NCBI GenBank assembly: GCA_031291095.1
Contig: JARLJR010000085.1
Coordinates: 1 to 64,000, forward strand
Direction of reading: 5' to 3'
DNA: 64,000 nt
Source of the DNA: Legionella sp.
GTDB taxonomy: Bacteria > Pseudomonadota > Gammaproteobacteria > Legionellales > Legionellaceae
Of the stretch, positions 25,652 to 36,178 are shown piece by piece (the stretch's first letter is position 1; the number at the start of each line of letters is the position of its first letter). Made by a program: the position numbers and the translations under genes. The notes under the pieces were generated by a model. The model was not told where the DNA came from, searched no databases, and worked only from the letters and a program-made list of their open reading frames with translations.

Positions 25652-26905
25652 TTACCTATAAACCGGAAACTCACGACACAAACGCAATACATCTTCTTTA
25701 ACCCGCGCTATAGCCGCTTCATTGTTAATATCATCAAGAATATCTGCTACCCAATTTGATAGAAGAGTAATTTCTTTTTCCCTAAATCCTCGGGTCGTAA
25801 CCGCAGGAGTCCCCAACCTTAAACCACTGGTAACAAACGGCGAACGTGGATCATTAGGTACTGAATTTTTGTTTACTGTAATATTGGCGCGGCCTAAAGC
25901 AGCGTCAGCGTCTTTACCAGTAATATCTTTATTAATTAAATCAACTAACAGTAAATGATTATCAGTGCCGCCAGAAACAATATTATATCCCCGACTGATT
26001 AAAACCGAGCTCATCGTTTTTGCATTCAGCAAAACTTGCTCTTGATAGACTTTAAATTCGGGTAATAAGGCTTCCGCAAAGGCAACTGCCTTAGCTGCAA
26101 TAACATGCATTAATGGCCCGCCTTGCATGCCTGGAAATACAGCCGAATTTAATTTTTTCTCAATTTCCTCATTGGCACGACATAAAATCAGACCACCCCG
26201 TGGGCCTCTTAAGGTCTTATGAGTTGTTGTGGTTACTACATCAGCATAAGGAATAGGTGAAGGATATAAGCCGACAGCAATCAAGCCAGCAACATGGGCC
26301 ACATCCGCCATCAAGTAGGCGCCTACTTTATCTGCAATCGCTCGAAAACGTGGCCAATCAAGAACCCGTGAATAAGCTGAAAAACCTGCAATGATTAACT
26401 TAGGTTTATGCTCCAGAGCTAAGCGCTCTAATTCATCGTAGTCAATTAATCCAGTTTCTTCATCCACACCATAAGGAACTGCCTGATACAATTTTCCAGA
26501 AAAATTGACCTTAGAACCGTGTGTTAAATGACCACCGTGAGGTAATGCCATACCTAAAATAACATCACCTGGAGATAATAAAGCCATCATTACTTCAGCA
26601 TTAGCCTGGGAGCCTGAGTGTGGTTGTACATTGGCATAATCAGCCCCAAACAGCTTTTTCGCACGTTCAATTGCCAGGGATTCCGCTACGTCAACATACT
26701 CGCAACCGCCATAATAACGTTTGCCGGGATAGCCTTCAGCATATTTGTTCGTCAGCACAGAACCTTGGGCCTCTAGCACACGTGGGCTGACATAATTTTC
26801 CGATGCAATAAGTTCAATATGATCTTCTTGCCGACGTTCTTCCTCGGCAATTGCCTGGAAGATTTCTTTATCAAAATTTTCTATGGTATAGCTTCCATCA
26901 AACAT
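25652..26905 (-). CDS. glyA: serine hydroxymethyltransferase
   Basis: GlyA interconverts serine and glycine with tetrahydrofolate, feeding the one-carbon pool. The 417-residue form starting [12 protein letters not shown] is the expected length. The PLP lysine lies in [16 protein letters not shown], and [23 protein letters not shown] and [12 protein letters not shown] are intact. AAGGAA precedes this ATG; the frame continues 15 codons further upstream without support. A BON-domain lipoprotein gene ends 31 bases before it, and nrdR follows by two bases. Glycine made here and by the Tdh-Kbl pair at 49-51 kb meet in the same pool. Confidence 0.98.
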   Translation of the reverse strand: MFDGSYTIENFDKEIFQAIAEEERRQEDHIELIASENYVSPRVLEAQGSVLTNKYAEGYPGKRYYGGCEYVDVAESLAIERAKKLFGADYANVQPHSGSQANAEVMMALLSPGDVILGMALPHGGHLTHGSKVNFSGKLYQAVPYGVDEETGLIDYDELERLALEHKPKLIIAGFSAYSRVLDWPRFRAIADKVGAYLMADVAHVAGLIAVGLYPSPIPYADVVTTTTHKTLRGPRGGLILCRANEEIEKKLNSAVFPGMQGGPLMHVIAAKAVAFAEALLPEFKVYQEQVLLNAKTMSSVLISRGYNIVSGGTDNHLLLVDLINKDITGKDADAALGRANITVNKNSVPNDPRSPFVTSGLRLGTPAVTTRGFREKEITLLSNWVADILDDINNEAAIARVKEDVLRLCREFPVYR

Positions 26906-26936
26906 AAGTAAGTTCCTTAGCCTGGAAATAATTACA

Positions 26937-27248
26937 TCAAGGTTTAACAACGATATCGTTAATAACGCTGCTTACACCATCTACACCTGCAGCAATAGCG
27001 CCAGCTCTTTGTTTTAAACGCTCGCTAGGAACGAAACCACTTAGTTGTACCTGATCTTTAAAAGTTTTAACTTGTATTGAAAGTCCAGTCGATCCTAAAT
27101 CATTCACTAAGGTAGCTTTTACTTTGGTGGTTGTAGTGGAGCTATCTAGAAACTCCCCTGTGCTTTCACTACCGGGCGAAGCAACACAAGCAGCCAAAAT
27201 TAAAGATAAAAAGCCCAGATGGAGGATTTTAAATAGGTTACGCATCAC
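26937..27248 (-). CDS. BON-domain lipoprotein
   Basis: This 103-residue protein has a lipoprotein signal with LAAC (Cys21) and one BON domain (about 40-103; [20 protein letters not shown], then [14 protein letters not shown] and a GVSSVINDI strand). BON domains bind membranes or phospholipid and are found in OsmY- and DolP-like envelope proteins. A single BON repeat is about half of DolP. It is the first gene in the glyA direction. Confidence 0.85.
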   Translation of the reverse strand: MMRNLFKILHLGFLSLILAACVASPGSESTGEFLDSSTTTTKVKATLVNDLGSTGLSIQVKTFKDQVQLSGFVPSERLKQRAGAIAAGVDGVSSVINDIVVKP

Positions 27249-27318
27249 TGGAATTCCTCAAATAAAAAAACGCAGCTAAGACTACCACAAAATTTCATCG
27301 GATACGAATGCAATGCAA

Positions 27319-27425
27319 TACGTCATCCTGAGGAGTTTACAACGAAAGACACCTTAATATGGCATTGGGTAATCTTATGACGACTATGCCTCTTTCGGGG
27401 GCTTCCTCACTGTTCGGGATGACAT
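27319..27425. repeat. repeat family A, copy 6
   Basis: TACGTCATCCTGAGGAGTTT-ACAACGAAAGACACC begins the element; GGCTTCCTCACTGTTCGGGA-TGACATG ends it. The inner arms are eroded relative to the copy at 23437. A family E hairpin follows within 20 bases. Confidence 0.75.
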
Positions 27426-27442
27426 GCCTTATCGTGACATGA

Positions 27443-27472
27443 CCCGTATTAACTGCGCTAATACGGGCTACG
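27443..27472. repeat. repeat family E hairpin, copy 1
   Basis: CCCGTATTAACTGCGCTAAT-ACGGGCTACG: arms CCCGTATTA/TAATACGGG around a short loop. It ends five bases from the stop codon of the leftward gene at 27478. On the minus strand no T-run follows, so terminator function is uncertain. Other copies: 46044 and 46421. Confidence 0.65.
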
Positions 27473-27477
27473 ACTTT

Positions 27478-27930
27478 TTAATTTTGCTGCTCTACAGTAC
27501 TGGGATGAACAATTACTTGAGCACCAGAAGATGTAGGTTGATTCGCTGGGCGTGGGTTATGTGCTTGCCCTTGTGGACGCACCTGAACCTGCGGTTGTGG
27601 GCGTACCTGCGCCTGGGGTTGTGGACGTACTTGTGGCTGGCGAGGATTAATAACTACCGCTTGTCCACCACCTGTAGCACCATGAGTATGAGCATTGCCA
27701 TTACCATGAACATTCGCTGGGGCTTGATATACCCGTGCTTGAGGAGCTGGTCGGTAACCGTGACGATGATGACGAGGAGCATGATCATAATGACGGTGTT
27801 CTTCATAACGATGTATTTCAACATGAGGAGGAGGTGGTGGTGGATAATAGCCTGGCTCGTAATATGTCCCGTCAGGAACACAGGAAGACAGAAAAGGTAA
27901 GAACAACATACAAGGTATTAAACGTTTCAT
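27478..27930 (-). CDS. Pro/His/Tyr-rich lipoprotein with VRPQ repeats
   Basis: This 150-residue lipoprotein begins MKRLIPCMLFLPFLSSC (lipobox LSSC). The mature protein is low complexity in blocks: YYEPGYYPPPPPP (proline run), a His/Arg/Tyr-rich segment (about 32-55: HRYEEHRHYDHAPRHHRHG), an Asn/His/Gly-rich block (NVHGNGNAHTHG), then tandem VRPQPQ/VRPQGQ units near residues 100-125. I choose the eighth codon of the open frame as start because it gives a normal signal peptide. The His-rich part could bind metal. No known family. It follows the downstream side of the exported protein at 28010. Confidence 0.7.
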   Translation of the reverse strand: MKRLIPCMLFLPFLSSCVPDGTYYEPGYYPPPPPPHVEIHRYEEHRHYDHAPRHHRHGYRPAPQARVYQAPANVHGNGNAHTHGATGGGQAVVINPRQPQVRPQPQAQVRPQPQVQVRPQGQAHNPRPANQPTSSGAQVIVHPSTVEQQN

Positions 27931-28009
27931 TGGATGACTCCACAAATACAAAAAAAAAGGAAGTTACACCTAAATGCAACTTCCCTATTAATTTAATTCT
28001 TATTAAAAA

Positions 28010-28417
28010 TTATCTGCGCGATATTTCAGCTTTAACACCATTTTTCAGGAAAGGAACCACGTGAATAGTACTGTCTACGTTAGTCCAACCAGAATAAACA
28101 ACTCCGTATGGAGATTGAATTGTCAGGTACATACCACTATGGCAGTAGAAATAGTAGAATAAGTTAATGTAATGAGGCGCTTCGTAACGATAGATACTGA
28201 AATCAATTGTGCTGCCATCATCAAAAGTACCATACACATAAACGTCAGTGAAACTGTCGTTTATAATTTCGATTTGGCAATAGCCAGGAAACATAGTTTC
28301 TTTAGCGATAGACTTTTTATCAGCGGCATCTGCCTTTGGATGCATATGCGCAGTCACTGCAAAAAGATTGCTAAAAAAGCCTAAACAAATTACAAACAAC
28401 AAGGACTTCAACTTCAT
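28010..28417 (-). CDS. small exported protein, unknown function
   Basis: This 135-residue protein has a signal peptide (MKLKSLLFVICLGFFSNLFA, cleavage near residue 20-24). The mature part contains a beta-rich region with VYVYGTFDDGSTIDFSIY and many tyrosines, and two cysteines (about residues 47 and 91) that could form a disulfide. No family is recognised. The next gene on the same strand, the VRPQ lipoprotein, starts 79 bases downstream, so they may share a transcript. Confidence 0.65.
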   Translation of the reverse strand: MKLKSLLFVICLGFFSNLFAVTAHMHPKADAADKKSIAKETMFPGYCQIEIINDSFTDVYVYGTFDDGSTIDFSIYRYEAPHYINLFYYFYCHSGMYLTIQSPYGVVYSGWTNVDSTIHVVPFLKNGVKAEISRR

Positions 28418-28707
28418 GGTTTTCCCCTTTTTCGTTATGAAAGCGGCATAGTAGCAAAGTATTGTATTTAGTCAATAGGTTTTTTTTGTAACCACGTTCA
28501 CCCTTACTAACATGGTGCAAACTGAAGTAAAGATACCTTAAACTTTGACCACTGCAGTAAAGAACATTGTTCGTCACAAAGAAGAACAAAGTATCATGGC
28601 CAACGCAATCTATTGTCAACACATTAAATAAAATTAATATAATTGAGAGAATTAAGTCCCCCTTTCGTGGTATATTTAGCCCCGCTTTAACTTTGTAGGG
28701 GCACCTA

Positions 28708-29970
28708 ATGAAAAAACGTTTGATTATCATGGGCATCGCCCTATTGGTTGTTTTCGGTGGAATTATTGCTTTTAATTTCATTAAGGCATTTATGATTAAA
28801 CGGTTTTTTGCCAGCTACCAACCCCCAGCAGTTGCCGTTGCGTCTGCTGTTGCCAAAGAAATCAATTGGGTTCCCACGCTAAATGCTGTTGGCAACTTCG
28901 TCGCATTAAATGGAGTGGATCTTGGCTCCCAAGCCTCAGGAAATGTGGTTAAAATTGACTTTGAATCAGGACAGTATGTCGCGAAAGGCGCCCCCTTAGT
29001 TACTTTGGATGATTCAATTGATCAAGCCGTCCTAAAATTTAACCAATCCGATCTAGCACTGAAAGCACTCAGCTACAAACGTCAATCAGATTTGTTTAAG
29101 CGCGGAGCAACACCTATTTCCAATGTGGATGAAGCCAAAGCAATGCTTGATCAAGCCCAAGCGAAGGTTGATCAAACACAAGCGCAAATTAATCAAAAAC
29201 ATATTACCGCTCCATTTGCTGGTCGTTTAGGCATTCGCCAAGTTAATGTGGGTCAATTTGTGAATCCAGGACAAACGACAATTGTTTCATTGCAATCATT
29301 AGATCCTTTATATTTAGACTTTTATCTTCCAGAGCAACTTTATAAAAAGGTCCATCCCAATCAAACCATTACCTTTTCTCTAGAACAATTCCCTGAGCTT
29401 CTTTTTGAGGCAAAGGTTTCAGCAATTAACTCTAGGGTAGATCTCAATACACATAACGTTCTAGTGCAAGGTATTCTCGCGAACTGTCCTGCGAGCGCAA
29501 TTAAAAATCCAGCAAGTTCGCCACTGGTGAAAACACATCAGGAAGCAAATAACAGTAAACTAATTGTCTCTTGTAATACTGAAGCCAATGCCCAAAATAA
29601 AGTACAAAAATATGCTTTTGTTCCTGGGATGTTTGCCGCAATTGAAATTGAACAAGCAGCAAAACCCCATACAGTTGTAGTGCCATCAACGGCAATTTCC
29701 TACAGCCTCTATGGTAACTCGGTTTACATCATCGAAAAAGATAAAGAAGGCAAGAAAAATAAGGATGGTTCCGATGTCCTTACTGTAAATCGTGTTTTTG
29801 TCACCATTGGTGAACAACGTGGAAATTACACCGTAATTAAAAAAGGGGTAAACGCAGGACAACAAGTTGTTAGTGCCGGAGAGATCAAACTACAAAACGG
29901 TACTCCTGTTGCAATCAATAATGAAGTCAAACTCAATGATACCAGTAATCGCAATCTACTGGGTCAATAA
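28708..29970 (+). CDS. RND efflux periplasmic adaptor (HlyD/MFP family)
   Basis: The adaptor bridges an RND pump and a TolC-type channel. The 420-residue protein has an N-terminal membrane helix (about 5-27), the barrel-sandwich (lipoyl-like) halves (GSQASGNVVKIDFESGQYV and ITAPFAGRLGIRQVNVGQFV), a short alpha-hairpin (about 110-170), and beta-barrel and membrane-proximal domains. An insertion of about 40 residues in the beta-barrel region carries Cys260 and Cys289 and is unusual for MexA/AcrA types. No lipobox is present. It is followed by the RND pump after 69 bases that contain a 26-base palindrome. The TolC-like protein at 52329 could be the outer-membrane partner (inference). Confidence 0.92.
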   Translation: MKKRLIIMGIALLVVFGGIIAFNFIKAFMIKRFFASYQPPAVAVASAVAKEINWVPTLNAVGNFVALNGVDLGSQASGNVVKIDFESGQYVAKGAPLVTLDDSIDQAVLKFNQSDLALKALSYKRQSDLFKRGATPISNVDEAKAMLDQAQAKVDQTQAQINQKHITAPFAGRLGIRQVNVGQFVNPGQTTIVSLQSLDPLYLDFYLPEQLYKKVHPNQTITFSLEQFPELLFEAKVSAINSRVDLNTHNVLVQGILANCPASAIKNPASSPLVKTHQEANNSKLIVSCNTEANAQNKVQKYAFVPGMFAAIEIEQAAKPHTVVVPSTAISYSLYGNSVYIIEKDKEGKKNKDGSDVLTVNRVFVTIGEQRGNYTVIKKGVNAGQQVVSAGEIKLQNGTPVAINNEVKLNDTSNRNLLGQ

Positions 29971-29984
29971 AACCCCTTAATACT

Positions 29985-30010
29985 TGGGTTAGGAGTTAAC
30001 TTCTAACCCA
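29985..30010. promoter_or_regulatory. 26-base palindrome between RND adaptor and pump genes
   Basis: TGGGTTAG-G-AGTTAACT-T-CTAACCCA is a palindrome with one mismatched pair, centred on GTTAAC. A T7 run follows ten bases later, too far for a classical terminator stem. It may be a repressor operator, an attenuator tuning pump to adaptor ratio, or an mRNA processing site; the sequence does not choose among these. Confidence 0.45.
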
Positions 30011-30039
30011 GAAATGATTACTTTTTTTCAGGATAATTT

Positions 30040-33000
30040 ATGAAATTTACCGATCTTTTTATCAAACGGCCTGTACTTGCCATGGTAATTAGCTTGCTCA
30101 TTTTCCTGTTTGGCCTCAATGCCATGCATGACATGCAAATTCGCCAATACCCACGTATGGATAACACTGTTATTACCATTATGACCGGCTACCCAGGAGC
30201 AGACGCCGATCTGATCGCCGGGTTCATCACCTCACCACTAGAAAATGCTGTTGCCAGTGCTGAAGGGATTGATTACATGACCTCATCCAGCACCCAAGGC
30301 ATGAGCACCATTACCCTAAACATCAAATTAAATTTTGATCCACAAATTGCCTTTACTGATGTGATGAGTAAGGTGCAGCAAACCATTAACCAGCTTCCTA
30401 AAGAAGCACAGCAGCCCGTCATTTTAAAAGCATCGGACTCATCAACCGCCTTGATGTACATCAGTTTAGACAGTACGGAAATGACACCCCAACAAATTAC
30501 CGACTACGCAACTCGTGTGGTACAGCCCCAATTGCAAACCGTTGATGGCGTAGCTAAAGCAGAAATTCTTGGGGGCTCTACCTACTCCATGAGAATATTC
30601 CTCAACCCTGTAAAAATGGCTGCTTTAAATGTGGCTCCCTCCGATGTTTCCGCGGCTCTTGCAAAAAATAACTTCTTAACCGCAGCAGGAAATACTAAAG
30701 GTGAATACGTAGCGCTGAGCATCACCGCAAAAACCGACCTGAATGATGCCTCGCAATTTAGCAGCCTCATTGTTAAAAGCGATAAAGGCTCTATTGTGCG
30801 TTTACGCGATATCGCTAAAATTGAACTGGGTTCGCAAAGCTATGACTCATCCGTAACCTTTAATAGCAAAAAAGCCGTATTCATTTCAATTACGCCAACC
30901 CCGACAGCAAATCCATTAACTGTAATCAGTGATGTACGCGCGCTCATGCCTTCAATTACCAAGGAATTTCCGCCCTCATTAACCGGCACTATCGTTTATG
31001 ACGCAACAGACTTTATTCGTGCCTCATTGGATGAAGTAATCCATACCATTATTGAAGCAGCAGCCATTGTTATTGTAGTCATCTATTTGTTCTTGGGTTC
31101 GATACGTTCCGTATTTATTCCTATTGTAACGATTCCTCTATCGCTCGTTGGCGTTTGCACCCTAATGCTTATGTTAGGTTACAGTATTAACCTGCTTACC
31201 CTACTCGCCTTTGTACTCGCAATTGGCTTGGTAGTCGACGATGCGATTGTGGTCGTGGAGAATATCCACCGTCACATTGAAGAAGGGAAAACACCTTTTG
31301 ACGCAGCAATTATTGGCGCCCGAGAAATCGCCACCCCGGTTATTGCAATGACCATCACTCTGGCTGCGGTTTATGCGCCGATTGGCTTTATGGGGGGATT
31401 AACCGGAGCTTTATTTAAAGAATTCGCATTTACTCTAGCTTGTGCGGTAATTATTTCCGGAGTTATTGCATTAACCTTGTCGCCAATGATGTGCTCTAAA
31501 GTGCTGACAGCGGATATTGGTAGTGGCAAATTCGTCCATTTCCTTGACACCTTCTTTAATAAGTTAAAAGGAAAATACCAACGCATTCTCCACAGCCTCT
31601 TAGATACCCGAATCATTATGCTGCCATTTGCCGCCGTAGTGATTTTAATGCTCCCTTATCTTTATACGCATAGTGCCGCAGAAACTGCCCCTGAAGAAGA
31701 CCAAGGCTTCTTCTTTGTCATCGGAACAGCGCCGCAATTTGCAACAATCAATTACATTGAAGCGTTTACGAAACCATTTGATGAAATATATAAAAGCTTC
31801 CCAGAAACTGGAAACTACTTTACGGTAAATAGCAGCCAACCGGTTTCTGGAATGGTGCTTAAGCCCTGGAATGAACGAAAGAAAAGTCAATTTGAGTTAA
31901 AGCAGTCATTACAAGATAAATTATCGCAAGTGGCCGGCTTGAATACCTTCGCTATTATCCCCCCTCCCCTTCCCGGGGGGGGTAGTGGTACCCCTGTGCA
32001 ATTTGTGATTAAAACGACAAATGACTTCCAAAGTCTATTTGAAATATCTAATCAACTTGCAGAGAAAGCAAGACATAGCGGTATGTTTATTTATGTTGAT
32101 AACTCGCTGAAATTCAACCAACCGCAAATCGAGTTAAAGATTAATCGTTCTAAAGCATCCGAAATGGGATTAGACATGCAAGCGGTAGGAAGCAGTTTAA
32201 CCAGTGCTCTTTCAGGTAATTACGTAAATTACTTCAATTTGCAGGGGCGTAGCTATCAGGTTATCCCACAACTAGATCGCTCCTTCCGCATGTCACCTGA
32301 GCAACTTGGTCGTATTTATGTAAAAAGCATTAATGGTGCGATGGTCCCACTTTCTACCGTAGTAAGTGCTGTGGAAAAAACCGCTCCGAATGCGGCCTCC
32401 CATTTCCAACAGCTCAACTCAGCAACTATCCAGGCAATTATGATGCCAGGAAAAACCTTAGGTGAGGGTTTGCATTTCTTACAAGAAGCAGCAAATGAAA
32501 TCTTACCCAAAGGCTTTTCTTCCGATTATGGTGGTGCGTCCAGACAATTTATGCAAGAAGGTAATGCCCTGTTATTTGCATTTGTCTTCGCAATTATTAT
32601 CATTTTCCTGGTTCTATCGGCTCAGTACGAAAGCTTCCGTGATCCATTAATCGTTTTGATTAGCGTACCTATGTCAATTTGCGGCGCGTTAATTCCGTTA
32701 AACCTAGGTTTGGCAAGCATTAATATATACACTCAGGTGGGTTTAATTACCCTAATTGGATTAATTTCCAAACATGGTATTCTGATTGTAGACTTTGCAA
32801 ACCAATTGCAAAGAGAAAAAAATCTAGACCGCCGTGCAGCAGTAGAAGAAGCCGCCGGAATTCGATTAAGACCTATTCTTATGACTACTGCAGCCATGGT
32901 TTTTGGGGTATTGCCGCTATTAATTGCTAGTGGAGCCGGTGCGGTAAGCCGTTTTGACATAGGCTTGGTGATTGCGGCCGGACTTTTAATTGGTACCTGC

Positions 33001-33093
33001 TTCACCTTATTTGTAGTGCCTACTATGTACACTTATATTGCTGAAGATCATCGTACTAAAAAGGAAGATACTTTAGTGCCTGAAGGTACTTAA
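30040..33093 (+). CDS. RND multidrug efflux pump, HAE1 family
   Basis: This inner-membrane proton/drug antiporter has 1017 residues, the standard size, with 12 predicted membrane helices and two large periplasmic loops. The proton-relay aspartates lie in VLAIGLVVDDAIVVVENIHRH-type helix 4 (the DD pair), and the repeated GFxGG/LYExxxxP-like features are visible (VLSAQYESFRDPLIVLISVP in the second half). The N-terminal FIKRPVLAMVISLL is typical. AGGA precedes the ATG. The drug range cannot be deduced. It pairs with the adaptor at 28708; no outer-membrane gene is adjacent. Confidence 0.95.
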   Translation: MKFTDLFIKRPVLAMVISLLIFLFGLNAMHDMQIRQYPRMDNTVITIMTGYPGADADLIAGFITSPLENAVASAEGIDYMTSSSTQGMSTITLNIKLNFDPQIAFTDVMSKVQQTINQLPKEAQQPVILKASDSSTALMYISLDSTEMTPQQITDYATRVVQPQLQTVDGVAKAEILGGSTYSMRIFLNPVKMAALNVAPSDVSAALAKNNFLTAAGNTKGEYVALSITAKTDLNDASQFSSLIVKSDKGSIVRLRDIAKIELGSQSYDSSVTFNSKKAVFISITPTPTANPLTVISDVRALMPSITKEFPPSLTGTIVYDATDFIRASLDEVIHTIIEAAAIVIVVIYLFLGSIRSVFIPIVTIPLSLVGVCTLMLMLGYSINLLTLLAFVLAIGLVVDDAIVVVENIHRHIEEGKTPFDAAIIGAREIATPVIAMTITLAAVYAPIGFMGGLTGALFKEFAFTLACAVIISGVIALTLSPMMCSKVLTADIGSGKFVHFLDTFFNKLKGKYQRILHSLLDTRIIMLPFAAVVILMLPYLYTHSAAETAPEEDQGFFFVIGTAPQFATINYIEAFTKPFDEIYKSFPETGNYFTVNSSQPVSGMVLKPWNERKKSQFELKQSLQDKLSQVAGLNTFAIIPPPLPGGGSGTPVQFVIKTTNDFQSLFEISNQLAEKARHSGMFIYVDNSLKFNQPQIELKINRSKASEMGLDMQAVGSSLTSALSGNYVNYFNLQGRSYQVIPQLDRSFRMSPEQLGRIYVKSINGAMVPLSTVVSAVEKTAPNAASHFQQLNSATIQAIMMPGKTLGEGLHFLQEAANEILPKGFSSDYGGASRQFMQEGNALLFAFVFAIIIIFLVLSAQYESFRDPLIVLISVPMSICGALIPLNLGLASINIYTQVGLITLIGLISKHGILIVDFANQLQREKNLDRRAAVEEAAGIRLRPILMTTAAMVFGVLPLLIASGAGAVSRFDIGLVIAAGLLIGTCFTLFVVPTMYTYIAEDHRTKKEDTLVPEGT

Positions 33094-33108
33094 AACCACG
33101 TCATAAAC

Positions 33109-33141
33109 TACGTCATCCTTCATTTCGATCAGGATGACGTA
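33109..33141. repeat. repeat family A, minimal hairpin copy
   Basis: TACGTCATCC-TTCATTTCGATCA-GGATGACGTA: only the outer arms remain. It begins 16 bases after the RND pump stop codon and lies upstream of valS, so it may protect the pump mRNA 3' end. Confidence 0.75.
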
Positions 33142-33237
33142 CTCAATAAATCCCTCCATCACAAAATGCCTTGAACCATGTAAAATCCCCCCTAACCTGT
33201 GGTACTATCTCTGATTTTATCAGTACAGGTTTATATC

Positions 33238-36006
33238 ATGGATAAAATCTACTCCCCCGAAGCGATTGAAAGCGCATGTTATAAAACATGGGAAAGCCAT
33301 CACTACTTCCAACCCCAAGGCGACGGCAAAAAATACTGTATTATGCTCCCTCCTCCGAATGTGACCGGAAGCCTGCACATGGGGCATGGTTTTCAACATA
33401 CTATTATGGATGCCTTAACACGTTATCACCGTATGTTAGGTGACAAAACCTTATGGCAACCTGGTACTGACCACGCAGGTATTTCAACGCAATTGGTTGT
33501 TGAACGCCGATTAGAAGCTAATGGTATTTATAGAAAAGATTTAAGCCGTGAAGAATTCCTGGAACGCGTATGGCAATGGAAAGAAGAATCAGGTAATACC
33601 ATAACCAAACAAATGCGACGTTTAGGTGCTTCAGTTGATTGGACTAGAGAACGCTTCACCATGGATGAAGGTTTATCAGCTGCGGTCCAAAAAGTATTCG
33701 TACAGCTTCATGATGAAGGCTTAATTTATCGTGGAACTCGCTTGGTTAACTGGGACCCTAAATTAGGCACTGCGGTATCTGATCTGGAAGTGTTGTCTGA
33801 AGAAGAGGATGGCTTTTTATGGCATATTCGTTACCCCGTTGAGGGCACGAATGAGTCATTAGTTGTTGCTACCACCCGACCTGAAACCTTACTCGGCGAT
33901 ACTGCAGTTGCAGTAAATCCGGAGGATGAGCGCTTTAAGCATTTGATTGGCAAGCAAGTGCAACTACCTCTTTGCAATCGAACCATCCCCATCATCGCCG
34001 ATGACTATGTTGATAAAGAATTCGCTAGTGGTTGCGTTAAAATCACTCCAGCCCATGACTTTAATGACCATGAAGTTGGAAAGCGCCATCAGCTACCCGT
34101 AATCAATGTCTTTACCAAAAAAGCATCAATTAACAAAAATGCGCCTTTAAAATACCAAGGTATGGACCGATTTGTTGCGCGTGAACAAATTATTAAAGAT
34201 TTAGAGGCAGAGGGCTTCCTGGTTAAAACTGAAGCTCATAAACTCAAAGTGCCTCGTGGTGAAAAATCAAATGTAATCATTGAACCCCTATTAACCGATC
34301 AATGGTATGTAAAAATCCAGCCCTTAGCAGAACCTGCTATTGCTGCAGTTAAAAATGGGGACATTCGTTTTATTCCAGAAAACTGGAGCAAAACTTATTT
34401 TCAGTGGATGGAAAATATTGAAGATTGGTGCATTAGCCGCCAATTATGGTGGGGACATCGTATCCCAGCCTGGTACGACAGCAACGGCAATGTTTATGTA
34501 GGCTACAGTGAAAATGATGTTCGCTTTAAATACAAAATTAAAGAAGGCACTTTGTTAAAACAGGATGAAGATGTCCTGGATACCTGGTTCTCCTCTGCCC
34601 TCTGGCCTTTTTCAACCTTAGGCTGGCCGGAGCGTACTCCTGAGCTCGAGCAATTCTACCCTACTTCGGTATTAGTCACTGGTTTTGACATTATCTTCTT
34701 CTGGGTTGCTCGCATGATTATGATGGGCCTGAAGTTTACTGGAAAAGTTCCTTTTAAAGATGTATATATTACTGGCCTAATCCGCGATAGCGAAGGTCAT
34801 AAAATGTCTAAATCAAAAGGCAACGTATTGGATCCACTTGACCTAATTGATGGCATTGATTTGGATTCTCTGATCGAGAAACGTACCTCAAATCTGATGT
34901 TACAATCCGTTCGAGATAAAATTATCAAGGCGACTCGTAAAGAGTTTCCTGAAGGCATTAATGCCTATGGAACGGATGCGCTGCGCTTTACTTATTGTTC
35001 ATTGGCTTCAACTGGACGTAACGTCCGTTTTGACGTGGGCCGTGTAGAAGGCTATCGTAATTTCTGTAATAAATTATGGAATGCTGCCCGATATGTATTG
35101 TTGAATACCGATGAAGAGCAAGTTGATTTCGGAGATGGTCCATTCCAATACAGCCCAGCAGATGAATGGATTTTATCCCGCTTACAACGAACCATTAGCA
35201 AGGTACATCATTATTTTGAAACCTACCGCTTTGATTTGTTAGCCAATACTGTTTATGAATTTGTCTGGCATGAATACTGTGACTGGTACCTGGAATTATC
35301 CAAGCCCATCCTCCAAGATGAACACGCGCTGGCCCCATTAAAGCGCGGCACTCGTAAAACTTTGTTCCACGTATTGGATCAAATCCTTAAATTATTGCAT
35401 CCATTAATGCCGTTCATTACCGAAGAAATTTGGCAACGTACGTCAAAACTCACCAGCGAAAATGGCAGCGTCAGCATCATGCTAAGCAGCTATCCTCAAG
35501 TGGATGAAGAATTCATCAATGACACCATTGAGGAAGAGTTGGAATGGCTTAAATCAGCAATCCAAGCAATCCGTACAATTCGTAGTGAAATGTCGATTTC
35601 TCCAGGAAAACTGATCCCACTGTATGTTCGTAACTATACTCCTGAGCTCAAAGAGCGTATGGAAAAGTATCAGCATACATTAAAAGTGTTAAGCAAGTTA
35701 ACGCAAATTAACTACTTGGAAGCTAGCGAAAAACCTCCTGTTTCTGCAACTGCAGTACTAGGCGAAATGGAGCTTTTAATTCCAATGGCTGATTTAATTG
35801 ATAAAGAAGCAGAGTTAGCTCGCTTAGCGAAGGAATTAGCAAAACTTGAAAAAGACATTAGCTTGGCTTCAGGTAAATTGGATAACCCTAAATTTACGGA
35901 TAAAGCGCCTGCTGATATTATTGCGAAAGAACAGGAAAAACTGGCGCAAGCACAACAAGCTAAAGAAAAGCTGTTACAACATAAGATTCGTATCGAATCG
36001 TTATAA
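33238..36006 (+). CDS. valS: valyl-tRNA synthetase
   Basis: ValS charges tRNA-Val. From the chosen ATG the enzyme has 922 residues. The class I motifs are [14 protein letters not shown] (HIGH) near residue 42 and KMSKSKGN; the CP1 editing domain (about 190-330; [15 protein letters not shown]), the anticodon-binding helical domain and the C-terminal coiled coil (about 855-920; [19 protein letters not shown]) are all present. The open frame starts at GTG 33199, but [11 protein letters not shown] after CAGGT is the natural start. It is monocistronic here, with no holC neighbour. Confidence 0.97.
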   Translation: MDKIYSPEAIESACYKTWESHHYFQPQGDGKKYCIMLPPPNVTGSLHMGHGFQHTIMDALTRYHRMLGDKTLWQPGTDHAGISTQLVVERRLEANGIYRKDLSREEFLERVWQWKEESGNTITKQMRRLGASVDWTRERFTMDEGLSAAVQKVFVQLHDEGLIYRGTRLVNWDPKLGTAVSDLEVLSEEEDGFLWHIRYPVEGTNESLVVATTRPETLLGDTAVAVNPEDERFKHLIGKQVQLPLCNRTIPIIADDYVDKEFASGCVKITPAHDFNDHEVGKRHQLPVINVFTKKASINKNAPLKYQGMDRFVAREQIIKDLEAEGFLVKTEAHKLKVPRGEKSNVIIEPLLTDQWYVKIQPLAEPAIAAVKNGDIRFIPENWSKTYFQWMENIEDWCISRQLWWGHRIPAWYDSNGNVYVGYSENDVRFKYKIKEGTLLKQDEDVLDTWFSSALWPFSTLGWPERTPELEQFYPTSVLVTGFDIIFFWVARMIMMGLKFTGKVPFKDVYITGLIRDSEGHKMSKSKGNVLDPLDLIDGIDLDSLIEKRTSNLMLQSVRDKIIKATRKEFPEGINAYGTDALRFTYCSLASTGRNVRFDVGRVEGYRNFCNKLWNAARYVLLNTDEEQVDFGDGPFQYSPADEWILSRLQRTISKVHHYFETYRFDLLANTVYEFVWHEYCDWYLELSKPILQDEHALAPLKRGTRKTLFHVLDQILKLLHPLMPFITEEIWQRTSKLTSENGSVSIMLSSYPQVDEEFINDTIEEELEWLKSAIQAIRTIRSEMSISPGKLIPLYVRNYTPELKERMEKYQHTLKVLSKLTQINYLEASEKPPVSATAVLGEMELLIPMADLIDKEAELARLAKELAKLEKDISLASGKLDNPKFTDKAPADIIAKEQEKLAQAQQAKEKLLQHKIRIESL

Positions 36007-36010
36007 ATCC

Positions 36011-36040
36011 CGTAGGCTGGGCTTGACAGCCTAGCCTACA
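36011..36040. repeat. repeat family D, short copy
   Basis: CGTAGGCTGGGCT-TGAC-AGCCTAGCCTACA folds as a stem with one mismatch, four bases after the valS stop codon. It could act as a transcript 3'-end structure. Full copies: 5005 and 39371. Confidence 0.7.
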
Positions 36041-36178
36041 TTCTTAAGAAAAAACAGTGGTTTTTCCTATCTCACTTTAGCTCCACCTAGCAATTCTAAA
36101 CAAATAATAGCGTTATTAGTGTTTTTATTTTATAATTTGACCAAATACAGGCCAAAAAATCAAACAGGTAATTACTCT

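Noticed and set aside
27424-27900. Rightward 158-codon open frame
   Set aside because: It is the antisense shadow of the Pro/His-rich lipoprotein, and its Trp/Met-rich composition is what the complement of Pro/His codons gives.
28371-28781. Leftward 136-codon frame crossing the intergenic gap before the RND adaptor
   Set aside because: It overlaps the 5' ends of two well-supported genes and has no signal or motif of its own.
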